64,000 bases of DNA, from positions 62,001-126,000 of the forward strand of contig NZ_BMTR01000005.1 in NCBI RefSeq assembly GCF_014649775.1, in the 5' to 3' direction. This document shows, piece by piece, positions 15,801 to 23,900 of this stretch (positions are counted from its first letter, which is position 1; each line of letters opens with the position of its first letter). The notes beneath the pieces were generated by a model. The model was not told the DNA's origin, made no database searches, and saw nothing but the letters and a program-made list of their open reading frames with translations. The position numbers and the translations under genes are program-made. Source of the DNA: Streptomyces longisporoflavus (GTDB lineage Bacteria; Actinomycetota; Actinomycetes; Streptomycetales; Streptomycetaceae).

Positions 15801-17199
15801 CCGCGGTCAGTATCCCGCTCAGGATCACCTCCGCCAGATGCTGCGGACGCGGACGCTCCTCTACGGCCGCCTGGACGAGCCGCATCACCGGCAATCGCGG
15901 CTCGCCCACCGCCAGATGGCCAGCGAGGCGGAAGGCTTCCGGGGAGGCCGTGGAGCGGAAGCGGAGCACGAGGTCCTCGGCGGAGAGCCGCGTGACGTCC
16001 TCGCCGCCCGCGCCGCCGTCCGTCCAACCATCCGCCCCGCCGTCCGCCTCACTGTCCGTCTCGCCGCCCCCTTCGGCGTCCGCGGGCGCCGCGCCCAGCC
16101 ACCCCACCGCGCCCGGCAACTGCGCCCCGCCCGCGTCCGCCACCAGCGCCGCCCAGTGCGACAGCCACGGCCCCGCGGGTTCGAGAACCGGCACCGGCAA
16201 GGCTCCGGCGGGCTGCGGCGCGTCGGCGGCGTACGGCGTGAAGGCGAGAGCGGCGGACGGTGCCGCCGGGTGCGGGGCGCGGAGAGTCCCCGGAGTCGTG
16301 GGCAGAGCCGTGGTACGCCAGAGGCGTTCCGGGAGTGGCTGAATCACGGCCGTCGGCATCTGGCTCGCCCAGCGGCGCAAGGTGCGGTACCAGCGGTTGC
16401 CGGCCGTGCCCGTACGCCACTGCGGGCCCATGCAGTCGCTGATCACGAGGGTGACCGTGCGGCCCGCCGCGGGGGCGTGGGCGGCCCGGGGCGGGACCGT
16501 GCCGTCCGGCTCCGCACGGTGCAGCTCGACCGTGCGGAAGATGCCGGACTGGGCGAGCGCCGTGTGGAGTTCGTGGACCAAGGGGCGCCAGATCGGCATG
16601 GTGGGGCCCGCGTCGTACACCAGGCACAGCCGCAGCCAGCGTTCCTCGGCGGGGCGCAGCACCGGCAGCCAGCCCTGCGGGCGGCCACCGAGGCGGGCGA
16701 TGCGGTGTGCGGTGGCCTCCTCGTCGATGACCTGTCCCACCGGTGAGGGGACGCGGCGCTTGAGGGGGCGCAGGGCGCGCTGGAGTGTGAGGGGGTGGGT
16801 CACCATCGGGGGGACGGGAACGCGGACGGGCTGGATATGCCCGACCGCAGCCGACGGGGCGGAATTCGGCGCCGCGACCGGAACAGGCAGCCGCAGCGGG
16901 ACCCGGTCGTCGTCCGGGGGAGGGGCAGGGGCGGGGGCGGGACTGAGGTCGGCAGGCGCCGGGCGCGGTGGTGCCGCCTGCTCAGTCTCCGGCGCAGGCG
17001 CCGACGGCTCTACGACCCCGGCAGTCTCCTGCGCCGCCCCAGCACCCCCACCCGCCTGTCCCGCAAGCCACAACAGCTCGGCCAGCTCGACAGAAGTGGC
17101 CCGCGCCCCACCCGCCACCTCCGCAAGCAGATCAGCGAGGCGCGCGACGGGGCTGTGGGGGCGGGGCGCGGTCGCGGGCGGGGAGGGGTCAGACGGCAT
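12805..17199 (-). CDS. SAV_2336-type multidomain protein: vWA-like, pseudokinase, SARP-like wHTH-BTAD, pseudo-HAD
   Basis: A 1464-aa protein. Residues about 135-300 match the SAV_2336 N-terminal domain and look like a von Willebrand A fold: LVYDAGPTM (196-200 in the MIDAS position) and LVISD255. Residues about 578-742 are a protein-kinase fold that has lost its catalytic residues: the VAIK lysine is Gln607, HRDLKxxN reads HGALSASY (696-703), and DFG reads GFA (715-717). Residues 828-1000 form an OmpR/SARP-type winged helix (FGPLRATRNGRPL) and a bacterial transcriptional activator domain. Residues 1232-1462 are a HAD fold with Gly1240 in place of the nucleophile Asp, Leu1389 for the motif III Lys, and Ser1414 for the motif IV Asp. 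Pro/Ala- and Asp/Gly-rich linkers separate the domains. The start overlaps the MoxR gene by 11 bp. Likely role: sensor or scaffold of the vWA-MoxR-VMAP system. Confidence 0.88.
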   Translation of the reverse strand: MPSDPSPPATAPRPHSPVARLADLLAEVAGGARATSVELAELLWLAGQAGGGAGAAQETAGVVEPSAPAPETEQAAPPRPAPADLSPAPAPAPPPDDDRVPLRLPVPVAAPNSAPSAAVGHIQPVRVPVPPMVTHPLTLQRALRPLKRRVPSPVGQVIDEEATAHRIARLGGRPQGWLPVLRPAEERWLRLCLVYDAGPTMPIWRPLVHELHTALAQSGIFRTVELHRAEPDGTVPPRAAHAPAAGRTVTLVISDCMGPQWRTGTAGNRWYRTLRRWASQMPTAVIQPLPERLWRTTALPTTPGTLRAPHPAAPSAALAFTPYAADAPQPAGALPVPVLEPAGPWLSHWAALVADAGGAQLPGAVGWLGAAPADAEGGGETDSEADGGADGWTDGGAGGEDVTRLSAEDLVLRFRSTASPEAFRLAGHLAVGEPRLPVMRLVQAAVEERPRPQHLAEVILSGILTAGDGAGSYVFRDGVRELLLRSLPRTARGRTRELLARVGGLIDERAGTAPGELRAVASSGGGAGQEPSVGGGAGQGPPLGEPFATVTPESVRQLGVGRTAGQAAGQDAELLGDRYRMMQQIGQSGRVWLAEDLRRDGKPVVVQRYPQAPQWLRLDFTRAARQLSRFRHPQVAAVHDYANGEVPYVTMDFIDGHSLRDLLTDHPDGLPAHRLVELLPPLAGAVSALHTVGLAHGALSASYVRLSTRGPVLCGFALVPHNEETRAADLRSLGRLLREMYGTGEMAAGPNQVAAEADQAATGPEQVAADPEQTAAGPDQAKALTTPPRATLRSTLTSAARELDSTDPELQRQGLNRLTRLAAPSSSERAYSLFGPLRATRNGRPLATGTPREQAMLCMLLLRRGRAVTHEELIEGMWGPGAPPHARRVLGTYASRLRNALGPDSVLTEGDAYVLPLPTGPDVVDLFHCQRLAADARHARFAGEFTRARELVTAALDLWRGTPLDGVPGPAAHATRADISRLRQSLLHTRLELNRELGATEQEQTELAELLREFPHTEDEVLTPYEELPSDQLDDIGVSRELPDDQPAQPGTTLTFEYLTRPAGARSKALHELGRVISHLLIAGGIGPDHFELRPRAGGWDAAVAPEVHVLHALTATIGQLPAALAELPGAGLGVTVTHEPDPTVSAPAFPAELRHLFDRPGSRATVIVSNDLHDRLSRSGRTGDARFEPVPRSDDWYCEITAPVPTRPATTTVSAASTTSAVSGALGTLLAGRSAVILGFDGPVVRLHTDSQARAGVLDLMGPITEDRAVEDALDGRPPLAGALDGALDGYEGRVHPTDLLRAHGDQDHPSARELRARLQRIERQSLTNARPTPHLPRLLSTFMTGGLAVAVAGDCDSDVMAELLARRGLTDAVPGGTHGRRADSPLLPDPDCLRRALLALESDAERCVMVGSSAAELLAARRLGLPFIGYRRDERSYSRLRAEGCDLTLDSLTPLIDAVRAI

Positions 17200-18205
17200 T
17201 GGGGTCCGTGTCCGGCGACTGCGTCAGGTACGGCATCAGTTGGCGGGCCAGTTCGTCGCGCGAGGTCGCGTCGATGCCTGCCGCGCCTGTCAGGTAGATC
17301 GCGTTCAGGAGTTGGTCGGTGGCGAGTTCGCCGGCGGTGCCCCGTTCCAGGAAGCGGGTGATGAGGGTGCGGGCGTAGGCGTCGGGCTCGCCGAGGTGGG
17401 CGCGGACGATCTCCTCCAGGTGTTCGTCGCGCGGCTGGCGAAGACGCAGCGTGACACAGCGGCGCAGGAACGCGGGCGGGAACTCGCGCTCGCCGTTGCT
17501 GGTCAGGACGACGAAGGGGAAGGCGCGGCACCGCACGCGGCCCCGCTCGACCGTCACCGGCTCGTCCGAGCCGTCGGTCAGGAGATCCGCCTTCGGGGTG
17601 TGCTTGGCGATCCGTACCAGCTCGGGGATCTCGTACTGCCCCTCCTCAAGGATGTTCAGGAGATCGTTGGGCAGGTCCAGGTCGCTCTTGTCGATCTCGT
17701 CGATGAGGAGTGCCCGGGGGCGGGCGTAGGGGAGGAGCGCCGTGCCCAGCGGGCCAAGGCGCAGGTGGTCCTCGACGCCCGCGCCGTCCCGCGGCGTCCG
17801 TGAACTGGGGGCGCGGCCCGCCGCGTAGAGACGGGAGAGCGGGTCGTACTGGTAGAGGCCGTCGTGCAGGGTGCTGCGGCTCGTGATGTTCCAGCGCAGC
17901 ACAGGACCGAGCCCCAACTCCCGTGCCACCGCGTACGCGAGGCTCGACTTGCCGCTGCCCGGCGGGCCCGTCACCAGGAGCGGCCGCCGCAGGTACAGCG
18001 CGGCGTTGACCAGCTGCACGCAGGTCTCCGTGGCCCGGTACGTGTGCGCCCGGTGTACGCGGTCCGGAGAGGTCGCCGAGCCGTCGTCCGCCGGCGTATC
18101 CAGGACCGGACCGCCGTCGAAGGCGCGCCACGGCGGGGGCGGAGGCAGCTCGGAGATCCCGTCGTGGGGCTCGTTCGTGCCGGTGTAGACGGGCCACAGG
18201 GACAT
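17189..18205 (-). CDS. MoxR-type AAA+ ATPase of the VMAP system
   Basis: A 338-aa AAA+ ATPase. Walker A GPPGSGKSSLAYAVA, Walker B ALLIDEIDKSDLDLPNDLLN and sensor-1 FVVLTSNGEREFPPAFLRRC are intact. RSTLHDGLYQYDPLSRLYAA after Walker A is typical of this MoxR branch. MoxR ATPases act as chaperone-like remodellers with vWA partners. Here the partners are the SAV_2336-type protein encoded downstream, which overlaps by 11 bp, and the trypsin-VMAP protein upstream. The ATG at 18205 has GGAG 10 nt upstream; longer frames run into the 13-bp repeat tract and are not credible. Confidence 0.92.
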   Translation of the reverse strand: MSLWPVYTGTNEPHDGISELPPPPPWRAFDGGPVLDTPADDGSATSPDRVHRAHTYRATETCVQLVNAALYLRRPLLVTGPPGSGKSSLAYAVARELGLGPVLRWNITSRSTLHDGLYQYDPLSRLYAAGRAPSSRTPRDGAGVEDHLRLGPLGTALLPYARPRALLIDEIDKSDLDLPNDLLNILEEGQYEIPELVRIAKHTPKADLLTDGSDEPVTVERGRVRCRAFPFVVLTSNGEREFPPAFLRRCVTLRLRQPRDEHLEEIVRAHLGEPDAYARTLITRFLERGTAGELATDQLLNAIYLTGAAGIDATSRDELARQLMPYLTQSPDTDPNAV

Positions 18206-18228
18206 GATCGGGGTTCTCCGTATTCGTA

Positions 18229-18310
18229 CGTCGGTCACATGCGTCATTCGTACGTCGGTCTCGTGCGTCGGTCTCGTGCGTCGGTCTCGTGCGTCGGTCT
18301 CGTGCGTCGG
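18229..18310. repeat. 13-bp tandem repeat between the VMAP and MoxR genes
   Basis: Four perfect copies of TCTCGTGCGTCGG (18259-18310) follow two or three degenerate copies containing CGTACGTCGGTC. The tract lies in the 124-bp gap of the operon, in the 5' leader of the MoxR gene. The 13-bp period is out of frame with codons, so it is not a coding repeat. Confidence 0.85.
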
Positions 18311-18329
18311 TCCCCATACGCCGGCGGAC

Positions 18330-20078
18330 TCAGGCGACCGGGGAGTGGCGGTGGGCCGGGGGCGCGTCGGGGAAGCAGCGCGGGTCGTCCCAGAGGAGCT
18401 GGACGTCCCTCGCCCAGTGCTTGTCGGGTTCGTCGGCCGCGTCGGCGCTCTCGCGCAACGACATGATGGTGCGCGGGAGTTCGGCGGGCCGATGACCGTC
18501 GAGGTGGGCGGCAAGCCGGTCGAGGAAGTCGGAGCCCTGACAGCCCATGTCGTCCCGGTGGTGCTCGGCGTCCTCGCAGCCCGTGCGCGGCCACAGCAGC
18601 ATCGGTACCGGCACGGTGAGCGAGACGTCGAAGTGCGTCACGTCGGCGTCGGGACCGGCGCGGTCGGCGCGGGGCGGCGCCGCGAAGCCCGCCAGATCCG
18701 CGCCGTCCTGCCGCAGCCGGAAGCGCAGCTTGTTCGGCTTCTCCCGGGTGCCGCACTCGACGCGGTGCAGGACGGTCGTGGCCCGGCCGTCCAGCTGCTC
18801 CCACTGCCGGGCGAGCCGGTGGCGCAGACCGCCCTTGCGGCGCGAGCGGTCGGTCACGACCAGGGGGTACGAGCAGCCGAGCGGGGTCGGGTCGTCGGCG
18901 CCGCACTCCCACTGGGCCACCGGCCAGTTGAGCAGCGCGCGGGGCAGGACGAAGGCCAGCAACTCGTCCGTACCGGGCGTGAGATGGGAGAAGGCGTCGT
19001 CGACACGCTCCTGGACGTACGAGCGGACGTGGCTCGCGGCGACGGTGCCCGAGCCGACGGGGTGGCGCAGGCCCTCGCGGTACGCGGACACCTCGACCAG
19101 GAACTGGTCGTCGCCTGCCCCGCTGTGGTCGATCTCGACGAGGATGGGGGACCACACGGGCAACTCGCCGGGCGCCGGTCCGGCGCTCCCGGCGGTCCCC
19201 GCGATCCCGGCGGGCCCGCCAGGTGAGGTCGCCGTTTCGAGCTGCATGGCGAGCCGGTCGGCCAGGCGGGTCACCACGTCGGGGTCGTCGACCTCCGAGA
19301 GGACGTACCACGCCGCCGACCACAGCGAGCCGAAGCCGCCGGGCGGCACGGGCGGGTCGAACGGTCCCACCGCGTCGCGGTAGAGGCGCTCCGGATCGCC
19401 GGCGACGCCGGCCGCCGCAGCCCGTTCCACCAGGGCGCGCAGCCGTTCCTTCGCCGTCCGCTGGTGGCCGGGGGTGGGGATCAGGTCGCCGAGCGGGGGC
19501 CAGTAGCGGGCCATGACGGAGGTGGGCAGCATCCGTCCGTTGCGTACGCCGCCGGCCGCGCGGGAGGCGGCCGACACCATGCCCACGACGCGGTTGCTGT
19601 CCGCGAGGGTGGCCGCCGAGCCGCTGAACCCCGGTGCCAGGGGCTGTCCGTGGGCGCTCCAGGCCTCCAGCTGCACCCATTCGTCGGCGATCCGCTGGGC
19701 GGCGGTGGCGCGGTACTCGGCGAGGGTGCCCTCGCGGTAGCCCTTGGGGAAGCCGTAGACGAGGAGCCGGGGGCGGGGCTCGGCGTACGCCTCCTCGGGC
19801 GCCGCGAACTCGGCGGGCCGCAGCGGCACCGTGTGCTCCAGCTCCAGGACGGCGAGGTCACCGAGGTCGTCGCTCCGTCCGTCCCAGCCGCCGTGGGCGC
19901 AGACGGCCGCGGTCACCTCCCCGAGGTCCTCGCGGTGCGGGAACGAGACGGCGACGGGGGCGCGGGCGCTGTCGCGGACGACGTGCGCACAGGTCAGGAC
20001 GTGCCGCTCGGACACGAGGAACCCGGCCCCGGCCTCGCCCCCGCACGCAATGCGGGCATGCCACGATGCGCTGCTCAT
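18330..20078 (-). CDS. Trypsin-like serine protease with C-terminal VMAP domain
   Basis: A 582-aa protein. Residues about 5-200 are a trypsin-like protease with all three catalytic residues visible: His32 (LTCAHVV), Asp74 (DLGDLAVLEL) and Ser152 (APGFSGSAA). There is no signal peptide, so it should act in the cytoplasm. A linker follows, then a C-terminal domain (about 340-565) with LWSAAWYVLSEVDDPD before it and CSYPLVVTDRSRRK, QWEQLDG and LLWDDPRCFPDAPP within it, matching my memory of the VMAP-C domain. In vWA-MoxR-VMAP systems the protease is thought to be the effector released on activation. The ATG at 20078 overlaps the stop of the Trypco1 gene (ATGA). Confidence 0.9.
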   Translation of the reverse strand: MSSASWHARIACGGEAGAGFLVSERHVLTCAHVVRDSARAPVAVSFPHREDLGEVTAAVCAHGGWDGRSDDLGDLAVLELEHTVPLRPAEFAAPEEAYAEPRPRLLVYGFPKGYREGTLAEYRATAAQRIADEWVQLEAWSAHGQPLAPGFSGSAATLADSNRVVGMVSAASRAAGGVRNGRMLPTSVMARYWPPLGDLIPTPGHQRTAKERLRALVERAAAAGVAGDPERLYRDAVGPFDPPVPPGGFGSLWSAAWYVLSEVDDPDVVTRLADRLAMQLETATSPGGPAGIAGTAGSAGPAPGELPVWSPILVEIDHSGAGDDQFLVEVSAYREGLRHPVGSGTVAASHVRSYVQERVDDAFSHLTPGTDELLAFVLPRALLNWPVAQWECGADDPTPLGCSYPLVVTDRSRRKGGLRHRLARQWEQLDGRATTVLHRVECGTREKPNKLRFRLRQDGADLAGFAAPPRADRAGPDADVTHFDVSLTVPVPMLLWPRTGCEDAEHHRDDMGCQGSDFLDRLAAHLDGHRPAELPRTIMSLRESADAADEPDKHWARDVQLLWDDPRCFPDAPPAHRHSPVA

Positions 20079-20620
20079 CGTGCGGGGGAGACCTCCGGCG
20101 GGCTCACGGGCGACGCGGCGGACGCCCCCGCGGCCCCTCCTGCCGCTCCCGCGGTCTCTCCTGCCGTTCCCGCGGTGCCGCCTGCCGTTCCCACGGCCCG
20201 ACCTGTCGCTCCCGCGGCCCGACCTGCCGCTCCCGCGGCCCTTCCTGCCGCCCCTGCGGACTCGCCTGCCGCCCCCATGGACCCGCCCGGCGCCGCCCCC
20301 GCCGACCCGTCCGGTGTCCACGCCAGGCGTACCACCAAGTGGCCCTCCGCCGTGCCCTTGACGATCACCGCGCCCGCCTCCGCCGACATCCGTACGCCGA
20401 ACTCGATCTCCACCGAGTCCGGGCGCAGGCTGCCGTCACGGAAGACCCGCAGTGCCGACTCCGCGGCGGCGCGCGCCCCGGCCAGAGACTCCTCGAAGGT
20501 GCGGGCCGCGCGGGAGGGGCCGTCGCCGCGGGAGACGAGGCGGGAGCCGTGCGTGTCGTCCACGTCGGCCATGACGACGTGCCCGCCGTCGTCGGTCGTG
20601 AACTCCACCAGATCATCCAT
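20075..20620 (-). CDS. Trypco1 (CU044_2847-like) protein with Gly/Ala repeat tail
   Basis: A 181-aa protein, first gene of the operon. The first 105 residues (DDLVEFTTDDGGHVVMADVD to GHLVVRLAWTPDG, including SVEIEFGVRMSAEAGAVI) match the trypsin-co-occurring domain 1 family, normally just over 100 aa and encoded beside trypsin-like proteases. The remaining 75 residues are a low-complexity tail of repeated AAGRAAG/TAGETAG pentads, encoded by reiterated CCTGCCGCTCCCGCGG-type DNA (about 20128-20310). The tail resembles a collagen-like or disordered linker and is extra to the family. The ATG at 20620 is chosen over TTG at 20623; GGGGG lies 8 nt upstream. Confidence 0.85.
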   Translation of the reverse strand: MDDLVEFTTDDGGHVVMADVDDTHGSRLVSRGDGPSRAARTFEESLAGARAAAESALRVFRDGSLRPDSVEIEFGVRMSAEAGAVIVKGTAEGHLVVRLAWTPDGSAGAAPGGSMGAAGESAGAAGRAAGAAGRAAGATGRAVGTAGGTAGTAGETAGAAGGAAGASAASPVSPPEVSPAR

Positions 20621-20662
20621 CAAAATGCCCCCGTCGAGCGTTCATCGCACCTGCCAACCGCA

Positions 20663-20743
20663 TTGTTACGGATGGTCCTCGCGCCTGTCATCACGGTCAT
20701 CACCAACGGGCATCACCAGCGGTCATCACCCCAGTCACGGTGA
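20663..20743 (-). promoter_or_regulatory. Candidate VMAP-operon promoter with heptamer direct repeats
   Basis: On the minus strand, ATGACA (20691-20686) and TAACAA (20668-20663) are 17 bp apart. Overlapping and upstream of the -35 box are four copies of GTGATGA or GTGATGC (20694-20688, 20703-20697, 20716-20710, 20729-20723), plus a TCAC-G-GTGA palindrome at 20735-20743. The first and third repeats are 22 bp apart, two helical turns. Direct heptamer repeats are the usual binding pattern of SARP/OmpR-type domains, one of which is encoded in this operon. Confidence 0.45.
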
Positions 20744-20783
20744 TCGCGGGCGCACCGGCGGGGGCAGGAGGGAACGGTGGACT

Positions 20784-20815
20784 TGGCGGGAAGGTGCCCT
20801 GGCGGCTTCCCGCCA
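20784..20815. promoter_or_regulatory. Inverted repeat upstream of the subtilisin gene
   Basis: TGGCGGGAAG and its complement CTTCCCGCCA form 10-bp arms around a 12-nt loop, 95 bp before the peptidase start. It could be a dimeric repressor site or a leader hairpin; the sequence does not decide. Confidence 0.4.
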
Positions 20816-20909
20816 GCACCGGTCAACACCCCCGCAACACAAGCCCCCTGACACTCTTCGCAGCGCCCGGGAACCACCCCCGCCCGGGTCCGACGAAGAG
20901 AGGGCACCC

Positions 20910-23900
20910 ATGACCCGATCATTCCCCCGGCGAAGAGCGAGGCTGCTGCCTGCCGTCGGCCTCGCGTTCGCGCTGCTCCCGGCAGGGCAGAGCGCCACCG
21001 CCGCGCCCGCGGACGGACCGCGGGCGCGGACCGCCCCCGCAGTTCCCGCCGCCCCCGCCGCGAGGGCCGCTCACACGGTCACCCTGGTGACCGGCGACAA
21101 GGTCACCGTCACGGAACTCGGCGGCGGCAAGAAGACCGTCACCGTCGACCGGCCGACCGGGGCCACCGGCGCTGTCCGGAGCGAGATCGCGGGCGACCGC
21201 ATCACCGTCGTACCGGACGAGGCGCGGCCCTACCTGAGCGCGGGCACCCTCGACAAGCGCCTCTTCGACGTGACGGAGTTGATGCGCCAGGGGCTCGGGG
21301 ACGAGAAGGGCGGCGCGCTGCCGCTCATCGTCACGTACGAGAAGAGCGCGCGCCGCGACGCGGGCCCGGCGACGCCCCGCGGCACCGAGAAGGTGCGCGC
21401 GCTGCCGAGCGTGGGCGGCGTGGCGGTGAAGGCGGACAAGCCCGGCACGTTCTGGCGGGACGTCGCGCCCGGCGCCTCCAAAGCCACGCGTACGAAGGCC
21501 GGTTCGGACTCGGGCGGCGCCCTCGCCGACGGCATCGAGAAGATCTGGCTCGACGGCCGTGTCGAGGCCGACATGGCGCAGAGCAACGAGCAGATCGGCA
21601 CACCCGGGGCCTGGGAGGCCGGGCTCACCGGCAAGGGCGTCAAGGTCGCCGTGCTCGACACGGGCGTCGACCTCGGCCACCCCGGTCTCAAGGACCGGGT
21701 GGGCGCCGCCAAGAGCTTCATACCGGGCGAGGAAGTCGCCGACCGCAACGGCCACGGCACCCATGTGGCCTCGACCGTCGGCGGCAGCGGAGCCGGATCC
21801 GACGGCGACAAGGAGAAGGGCGTGGCACCCGGCGCCGACCTCTCTGTCGGCAAGGTCCTCAGTGACGAGGGCTCCGGCACCGAGTCGCAGATCATCGCGG
21901 GGATGGAGTGGGCGGCCAAGGACGTCGGCGCCAAGGTCGTCTCGATGAGCCTGGGTTCGCAGGAGGCGAGCGACGGCACCGATCCGATGGCCGCCGCCGT
22001 CAACACGCTCTCCGAGGACACCGGCGCCCTCTTCGTCGTCGCCGCGGGCAACAACGGCGCACCCTCCTCGATCGGTTCGCCAGGCGCCGCGGACTCCGCG
22101 CTGACCATCGGCGCCGTAGACTCCGCCGACCGGGCCGCGTACTTCACGAGCCAGGGCCCCCGCTACGGCGACAACGCCCTCAAGCCCGACCTGTCGGCGC
22201 CGGGCGTCGACATCCTCGCCGCCCGCTCGCAACTCGTCACCGGCGAGGGCTACTACACCGAGATGAGCGGTACGTCGATGGCCACCCCGCACATCGCGGG
22301 CGTCGCCGCCCTGCTCGCCGAGAAGCACCCGGACTGGAGCGGGGCGCGCCTCAAGGACGCGCTGATGTCGACGTCGAAGCAACTCGACTCATCGGCCTAT
22401 GAGTTGGGCGCCGGGCGCGTCAGCGTGCCCGATGCCGTGGGGGCCCGCCTCACCGCGACCGGAAGCGCCGATCTCGGCTTCTACTCCTGGCCGTACGAGG
22501 AGAACAAGCCCGTCACGAAGACGGTGACGTACACCAACTCGTCGGACGCCGCCGTCGAACTGAGCCTGTCCGCCGAGGGTGCGGCCGAGGGCGTCGCGAC
22601 CCTCGCCGACAAGACGCTGACCGTCCCCGCGCACGGCACCGCGTCGACCACGGTGACCGGTGACGGCGCGAAGGCGCCCGTCGGGAACACCAGCGGTCGT
22701 ATCGTCGCGAGCGCCGCCGGGAAGCCGGTCGCGCACACCGCGTTCGGCCTGGTCAAGGAGGAGGAGCGGTACACGCTCACCGTCCGCGTCAAGGACCGGG
22801 ACGGCGCCGCGACCGGGGCAGGCCTCGTGCTCCAGCGGCTCGCCGGGCAGGTCGACCCCGTCCAGGCGCAGGTCGGGGACTCCGGCACCCTCCAACTGCG
22901 CCTGGAGCCCGGAAAGTACGCCCTCTCCTCCTTCCTCGACGTGCGCGGCGGCAAGGGTGAGGACTCTCTCGGCCTCGGCTTCCTCATGGCGCCGGAGATC
23001 ATCCTCGACAGGGACCGCGAAGTCACCCTCGACGGCCGCAAGCTGCGCGAGGTCGGCGTGGACGTCGGGAAGCGTACCGAGACCCGCCAGCTCCTGATGG
23101 AGTACGACCGCCGGGCGAACGGTGCCGAATTGCAGGGCGCGGTCCAGGTGCCGGTCAAGTACGACAGCGTCTTCGCGGCGCCCACCGAGAAGGTGACCGA
23201 CGGCAGCTTCGAGTACCGCACCGTCTGGCGCCTCGGCAAGCCGACCCTGGACGTGCGGGGCCTGCGCGAGGTGGTCGCGCAGCCCGGCGGCACGGTGACC
23301 GAAGGGCGGAGCGAGCTGCGGCTCGTGGACGCGGGCGGCGGTACGGCGGCCGATTACGCGGGCAAGGACGTGAAGGGCAAGGCTGTCGTCGTACGGCGGC
23401 CGGCGGTTGCGGACGGGACGGCCGCGCAGCTCGCGCAGACCGCCCAGGACGCGGGCGCCAAGGCACTGTTCGTGACCGACGACGTGCCGGGGCGGCTCAA
23501 CGCCTGGTTCGGAACGGACGACAACGCGGACCGCCCGCTCCAGATCGGCACGGTCGATGCGGCGGACGGCGCGCGGCTGCGCGCGGCGGCGAAGGCGGGC
23601 CGGACCGTGCACACGACGGCGACTCCCCGCACTCCCTATGTCTATGACGTGTCGGAGGGTCACAAGGGAGCCGTGCCCCGCGACCTCACCTACGAGCCGT
23701 CGAAGCGTGAACTTGCCGTGCTGGACACGAAGTTCCACGCGGTGAAGCCGGTGGCGGGCGGCGAGTTCCGCTACTCGCTGACGGACACCTTCTCCGTCGG
23801 GTTCGGCTTCCAGGAGAAGATCGACTACCCGGTCGAGCGTACGGACCACGCGTCCACGGGAGCCGGTCAGCTGTGGCACGAGTCGGTGTCGGTCGGGCCC

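Noticed and set aside
18229..18310. Short tandem repeats resembling a CRISPR array
   Set aside because: Units are contiguous 13-bp copies with no spacers of constant length and no cas genes. The same holds for the 43-bp tract at 12495-12657.
19464..20909. In-frame upstream extension of the subtilisin gene by about 480 residues
   Set aside because: It runs antisense through the trypsin and Trypco1 genes; the signal peptide and ribosome site at 20910 define the real start.
12469..20909. A mobile element carrying the VMAP operon
   Set aside because: No integrase, transposase, tRNA attachment repeat or terminal inverted repeats were seen around it.
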